From Methylovirgula sp. (lineage in GTDB: Bacteria; Pseudomonadota; Alphaproteobacteria; Rhizobiales; Beijerinckiaceae), in the NCBI GenBank assembly GCA_030038595.1, contig JASHSW010000015.1, positions 1-8,962 of the forward strand: a DNA stretch of 8,962 nucleotides. Direction: 5' to 3'. Both the position numbers and the translations under genes were made by a program. This document shows positions 6,283 through 8,962 of this stretch, piece by piece. How positions within the stretch are numbered: position 1 is the first letter of the stretch; every line of letters starts with the position of its first letter. The notes under the pieces were generated by a model that was not told the origin of the DNA, did no database searches, and was given only the letters and a program-made list of their open reading frames with translations.

Positions 6283-7773
6283 ATGGTTCGGACGGCGACG
6301 GGTTTTGCGCTGGCATCGTGCTTCGTCGTGCTTTTGATGCTCGGCTTGCCCACGGCGCGCGCCGGCCACGCACCGGATTCCTTCGCCGATCTCGCCGCGC
6401 AGGTGAGCGACGCCGTGGTCAACATCTCGGCGACGCAGACCTACGAAGAGCAAAGTGCCGGCGGCGAACCGGAACTCGACCCGGGAACGCCGTTCGATCA
6501 ACTCTTCGACGAGTTCTTCCGGCACCACCAGGATCAGGGCGGCGGTGACGACGAAGAGTTGATGGTTCCGCACGAACGCAGGTCCAATTCGCTGGGTTCT
6601 GGCTTCGTAATCGATCCTTCCGGCATCATTGTCACCAACAATCACGTCATCGCCGATTCGGACGACGTTACGGTGATCTTTACCGACGGCACGAAATTGC
6701 GCGCCCAGGTGATCGGCAAGGATACGAAGGTCGACGTCGCCGTGCTCAAGGTGAAACCGGACAAGCCGCTGAAAGCGGTGAAATTCGGCGACAGCGGCAA
6801 AATGCGCGTCGGCGATTGGGTAATCGCCGTTGGCAATCCATTTGGGCTCGGCGGAAGCGTAACGGCCGGCATCGTCTCGGCGCGCAATCGCGATATCGAT
6901 TCCGGCCCCTACGACGACTACATCCAGACCGACGCGGCGATCAACAAAGGCAATTCGGGCGGCCCGCTGTTCAATATGGATGGCGAGGTTATCGGCATCA
7001 ACACGGCGATCCTATCGCCGTCCGGCGGTTCGATCGGCATCGGCTTTGCTACGCCTTCCAACACGGTCGCGCCGATCATCGATCAGCTGCGCAAATACGG
7101 CGAAACGCGGCGCGGCTGGCTTGGCGTGCGCATCCAGCCGATCGACGATTCGATCGCCGAGAGTCTCGAGCTCGGCAATGTGCGTGGGGCGCTCGTGGCC
7201 GGGACCGACGCCAACGGGCCGGCCGCAGAGGCCGGCATCGCCACCGGCGACGTGATCGTCAAGTTCGACGGCCAGCGGATCCAAGACGCGCACGAGCTCC
7301 CGAAACTCGTCGCCGGAACTGCAGTCGGCAAATCGGTCGAAGTCGTGATCCTGCGCAAGGGTCAGGAGCTGACCAAGACCGTTACGCTGGGGCGCCTCGA
7401 GGACAATCAAAAGCAAGCTTCGCTGGAGCAAAGCGGCGCCGCGCCGGAGCAAAACACGCCAAACGCGGCGGTCCAAAAGAGCCTTGGCATGGCATTCGCC
7501 AGCCTCGACAGCGCCGCGCGCCTTAAGTTCGCGATCAAGGACAGCATCACTTCGGGCGTGGTGGTGGCGGGCGTCGATTCCGATTCCCCCGCCGCGGAAA
7601 AGAATATCCAGCCCGGCGAAGTGATCCTGGAAATCAACCAAGAACCCGTATCGCAGCCGGCCGACGTCGCCAAAAAGCTCAGCGCACTGAAGAGCGCGGG
7701 CAAAAAACTGGCGCTTCTCTTGGTGGCAAGTCCCTCGGGCGAAGAGCGCTTCGTAGCGCTCGCCGTGCCTTGA
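6283..7773 (+). CDS. degP: Periplasmic serine protease DegP/HtrA (Do family)
   Basis: This 496-residue protease/chaperone degrades or refolds damaged periplasmic and envelope proteins. A signal peptide (hydrophobic core about residues 8-22) ends at ARA before Gly28. The trypsin-like domain has the triad His121 (TNNHVIAD), Asp151 (KVDVAVLKV) and Ser225 (GNSGGPL). The acidic, glycine-rich segment before it (about 55-100) corresponds to the LA loop. PDZ1 begins at RGWLGV (277-282) and ends near 370. A Gln/Ala-rich linker (374-398) leads to PDZ2 (about 400-490). AGGAG at 6270-6274, 8 bp upstream, and the signal peptide fix the start at 6283; the frame stays open upstream to 6118, but that stretch encodes no recognisable leader. 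It follows hflKC and cynS, separated by 185 bp of inverted repeats, so it may have its own promoter. It could equally be named degQ, mucD or htrA. Confidence 0.95.
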   Translation: MVRTATGFALASCFVVLLMLGLPTARAGHAPDSFADLAAQVSDAVVNISATQTYEEQSAGGEPELDPGTPFDQLFDEFFRHHQDQGGGDDEELMVPHERRSNSLGSGFVIDPSGIIVTNNHVIADSDDVTVIFTDGTKLRAQVIGKDTKVDVAVLKVKPDKPLKAVKFGDSGKMRVGDWVIAVGNPFGLGGSVTAGIVSARNRDIDSGPYDDYIQTDAAINKGNSGGPLFNMDGEVIGINTAILSPSGGSIGIGFATPSNTVAPIIDQLRKYGETRRGWLGVRIQPIDDSIAESLELGNVRGALVAGTDANGPAAEAGIATGDVIVKFDGQRIQDAHELPKLVAGTAVGKSVEVVILRKGQELTKTVTLGRLEDNQKQASLEQSGAAPEQNTPNAAVQKSLGMAFASLDSAARLKFAIKDSITSGVVVAGVDSDSPAAEKNIQPGEVILEINQEPVSQPADVAKKLSALKSAGKKLALLLVASPSGEERFVALAVP

Positions 7774-7809
7774 TCTTGGCAATTTGGATCCCGGTGCGCT
7801 GCCGACACT

Positions 7810-7831
7810 GGGCTCGGGCGCTCACGGGCCC
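7810..7831 (+). terminator. Possible terminator hairpin after degP
   Basis: GGGCTCG (7810-7816) can pair with CGGGCCC (7825-7831) in RNA, a 7-bp stem with one G·U pair and an 8-nt loop, 37 bp after the degP stop. Only a short TTT (7838-7840) follows at a distance, so it is a weak candidate for a Rho-independent terminator. Position between two heat-shock-type units makes some termination here plausible. Confidence 0.3.
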
Positions 7832-7905
7832 CTACGCTTTCCGAGCATCTCCCCTCGGGCCAAGGACGGACCTTCTGGCGCGGGGGATGGGTCCTCGCCG
7901 GGCGT

Positions 7906-7935
7906 CTTGACAGGGCCGCCCGTGCCGCCTATCTC
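7906..7935 (+). promoter_or_regulatory. groESL promoter, with σ70 and RpoH-like features
   Basis: TTGACA (7907-7912) is a perfect -35 hexamer, followed after exactly 17 bp by TATCTC (7930-7935), a modest -10. Read as an alphaproteobacterial heat-shock promoter, the same bases give CTTG (7906-7909) and CCTAT (7928-7932), which resembles the RpoH consensus of this class. The predicted transcription start, around 7941-7943, falls just before the CIRCE operator. The boxes are seen directly; use by either sigma factor is inference from known consensus patterns. Confidence 0.75.
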
Positions 7936-7944
7936 CAGGGCGCC

Positions 7945-7971
7945 TTAGCACTCTCCATGTAAGAGTGCTAA
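7945..7971 (+). promoter_or_regulatory. CIRCE element (HrcA operator)
   Basis: TTAGCACTC (7945-7953), a 9-nt spacer and GAGTGCTAA (7963-7971) match the CIRCE consensus at every position. HrcA represses chaperonin operons by binding this inverted repeat and releases it under heat stress, when it misfolds for lack of free GroEL. Here the element overlaps the start of transcription and precedes groES by 73 bp, the classical arrangement. The hrcA gene itself is not in the window. Confidence 0.98.
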
Positions 7972-8044
7972 CAATTTCAATCCCATTCCGCGGAGCGCCC
8001 GCCCTGCGCGGGGTCCTTCCGGCAACCGTTTAAGGAAGCATGCA

Positions 8045-8332
8045 ATGAAGTTCCGACCCCTGCACGACCGCGTGGTCGTCAAACGTCTCGAAGGCGAGGA
8101 AAAGACGAAGGCCGGGATCATCATTCCCGACACGGCGAAGGAAAAGCCGCAGGAGGGCCAGATCATCGCCGTCGGTCCCGGCGCCCGCGACGAGACCGGC
8201 AAGCTTATTCCCCTCGACGTCAAGACGGGTGACCGCATTCTGTTCGGCAAATGGTCGGGCACCGAGGTCAAGATCGACGGCCAGGAGCTGCTCATCATGA
8301 AAGAGAGCGACATCCTCGGCGTCGTTGCCTGA
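8045..8332 (+). CDS. groES: Co-chaperonin GroES
   Basis: GroES is the 10-kDa heptameric lid of the GroEL folding chamber in the cytosol. The 95-residue protein begins with [14 protein letters not shown], the standard N-terminus. The mobile loop lies at about residues 16-32, with the hydrophobic GIII contact for GroEL. The conserved stretch [25 protein letters not shown] and the ending ESDILGVVA are also typical. A purine-rich AAGGAAG (8032-8038) serves as ribosome-binding site, 6 bp before the ATG. It is the first gene of the CIRCE-controlled operon and lies 49 bp before groEL. Nothing is abnormal in length or motifs. Confidence 0.98.
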   Translation: MKFRPLHDRVVVKRLEGEEKTKAGIIIPDTAKEKPQEGQIIAVGPGARDETGKLIPLDVKTGDRILFGKWSGTEVKIDGQELLIMKESDILGVVA

Positions 8333-8381
8333 GAACCCGCCCTGAGCGACCCACAAACCGCGATTCCAGGAGTTCCATAAA

Positions 8382-8962
8382 ATGGCTGCGAAAGACGTAC
8401 GCTTCTCCTCCGATGCCCGCGACCGCATGTTGCGCGGCGTCGAAATTCTCAATAACGCAGTGAAGATTACCTTGGGGCCGAAGGGCCGCAATGTGGTCAT
8501 CGAAAAGTCGTTCGGCGCGCCGCGCATCAGCAAGGACGGGGTCACCGTCGCCAAAGAAATCGAGCTCGCCGACAAATTCGAGAACATCGGCGCCCAACTC
8601 GTCCGCGAAGTCGCTTCCAAGCAAAACGACGTGGCCGGCGACGGCACCACTACGGCGACCGTGCTCGCGGCGTCGATCATCAGGGAAGGCACCAAGGCGG
8701 TCGCCGCCGGCCTTAACCCGATGGATCTCAAGCGCGGCATCGACATCGCGGTCGATGCCGTCGTTACCGATCTCAAGGCCAATTCGAAGAAAGTCACTTC
8801 GAACGACGAAATCGCCCAGGTCGGCACGATTTCCGCCAACGGCGACTCCTCGGTAGGCAAGATGATCGCAACCGCGATGCAGAAGGTCGGCGACGAAGGC
8901 GTCATCACGGTCGAAGAGGCGAAAAGCCTGGAAACCGAGCTCGACGTCGTCGAGGGCATGGA
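8382..8962 (+). CDS. groEL: Chaperonin GroEL (N-terminal part, cut by the window end)
   Basis: GroEL is the 60-kDa ATP-driven chaperonin that encloses and folds cytosolic proteins with GroES. The window contains 193 complete codons plus two bases; the frame is open to the edge. The sequence begins [19 protein letters not shown]. The nucleotide-binding motifs are [11 protein letters not shown] (29-39), Asp52 in SKDGVT, and GDGTTTAT with Asp87, the residue needed for ATP hydrolysis. The end of the visible part, [13 protein letters not shown], lies in the intermediate region before the apical domain. AGGAG at 8368-8372 is 9 bp before the ATG. The substitution-poor N-terminal half indicates a functional housekeeping-type copy. 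Because many Hyphomicrobiales carry several groEL genes, whether this is the essential copy cannot be told here, although CIRCE control is common for a major heat-inducible one. Confidence 0.98.
   Translation, partial: MAAKDVRFSSDARDRMLRGVEILNNAVKITLGPKGRNVVIEKSFGAPRISKDGVTVAKEIELADKFENIGAQLVREVASKQNDVAGDGTTTATVLAASIIREGTKAVAAGLNPMDLKRGIDIAVDAVVTDLKANSKKVTSNDEIAQVGTISANGDSSVGKMIATAMQKVGDEGVITVEEAKSLETELDVVEGM

Noticed and set aside
8030..8959. A 309-codon minus-strand open frame opposite groESL
   Set aside because: It lies antisense to two very well conserved genes, its residues are a Ser/Ala/Thr-rich artefact of the opposite strand, and long antisense frames are common opposite groEL in GC-rich genomes.

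Overview
The window looks like chromosomal DNA from a GC-rich alphaproteobacterium, most likely of the order Hyphomicrobiales (Rhizobiales). The reasons are the GC-rich third codon positions, the gene order thyA … folA–hflK–hflC … degP, the GroEL sequence, and a groESL promoter that combines a CTTG/CCTAT heat-shock-like core with a perfect CIRCE operator. The genus cannot be fixed from the sequence alone. All nine complete genes and both partial ones lie on the + strand. No tRNA, rRNA, CRISPR array, insertion sequence or phage gene is visible.

Region 1 (1-3417) is a nucleotide and folate metabolism segment with accessory genes. It holds the C-terminal part of a CPBP membrane protease, then thyA (thymidylate synthase) only 4 bp downstream. 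Next come a secreted catalase-like heme protein, a GNAT acetyltransferase resembling spermidine/spermine acetyltransferases, and folA (dihydrofolate reductase), whose start overlaps the acetyltransferase stop (ATGA). ThyA produces dihydrofolate and FolA recycles it to tetrahydrofolate, so the two form a functional pair despite the genes between them.

Region 2 (3555-6097) holds hflK and hflC, which overlap by ATGA and encode the membrane SPFH complex that surrounds and regulates FtsH. After 27 bp comes a complete cyanase gene (cynS) with all three catalytic residues. Cyanase detoxifies cyanate, an agent that carbamylates proteins. In many alphaproteobacteria, as I recall, a small DUF2065 membrane protein gene sits here instead.

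Region 3 (6098-7773) is a 185-bp intergenic segment dense in inverted repeats, followed by degP (htrA/mucD type), a periplasmic serine protease with signal peptide, catalytic triad and two PDZ domains.

Region 4 (7774-8962) is the groESL operon: a promoter, a perfect CIRCE element (HrcA operator), groES, and the first 193 codons of groEL, which is cut by the window edge.

From hflK to groEL the window is a protein quality-control neighbourhood (FtsH regulators, periplasmic protease, chaperonin), with cyanase as the unexpected member. I see no convincing undescribed multi-gene system. The points most worth a second look are the position and C-terminal tail of cyanase, the repeat-rich cynS–degP gap, and the catalase-like gene placed between thyA and folA.
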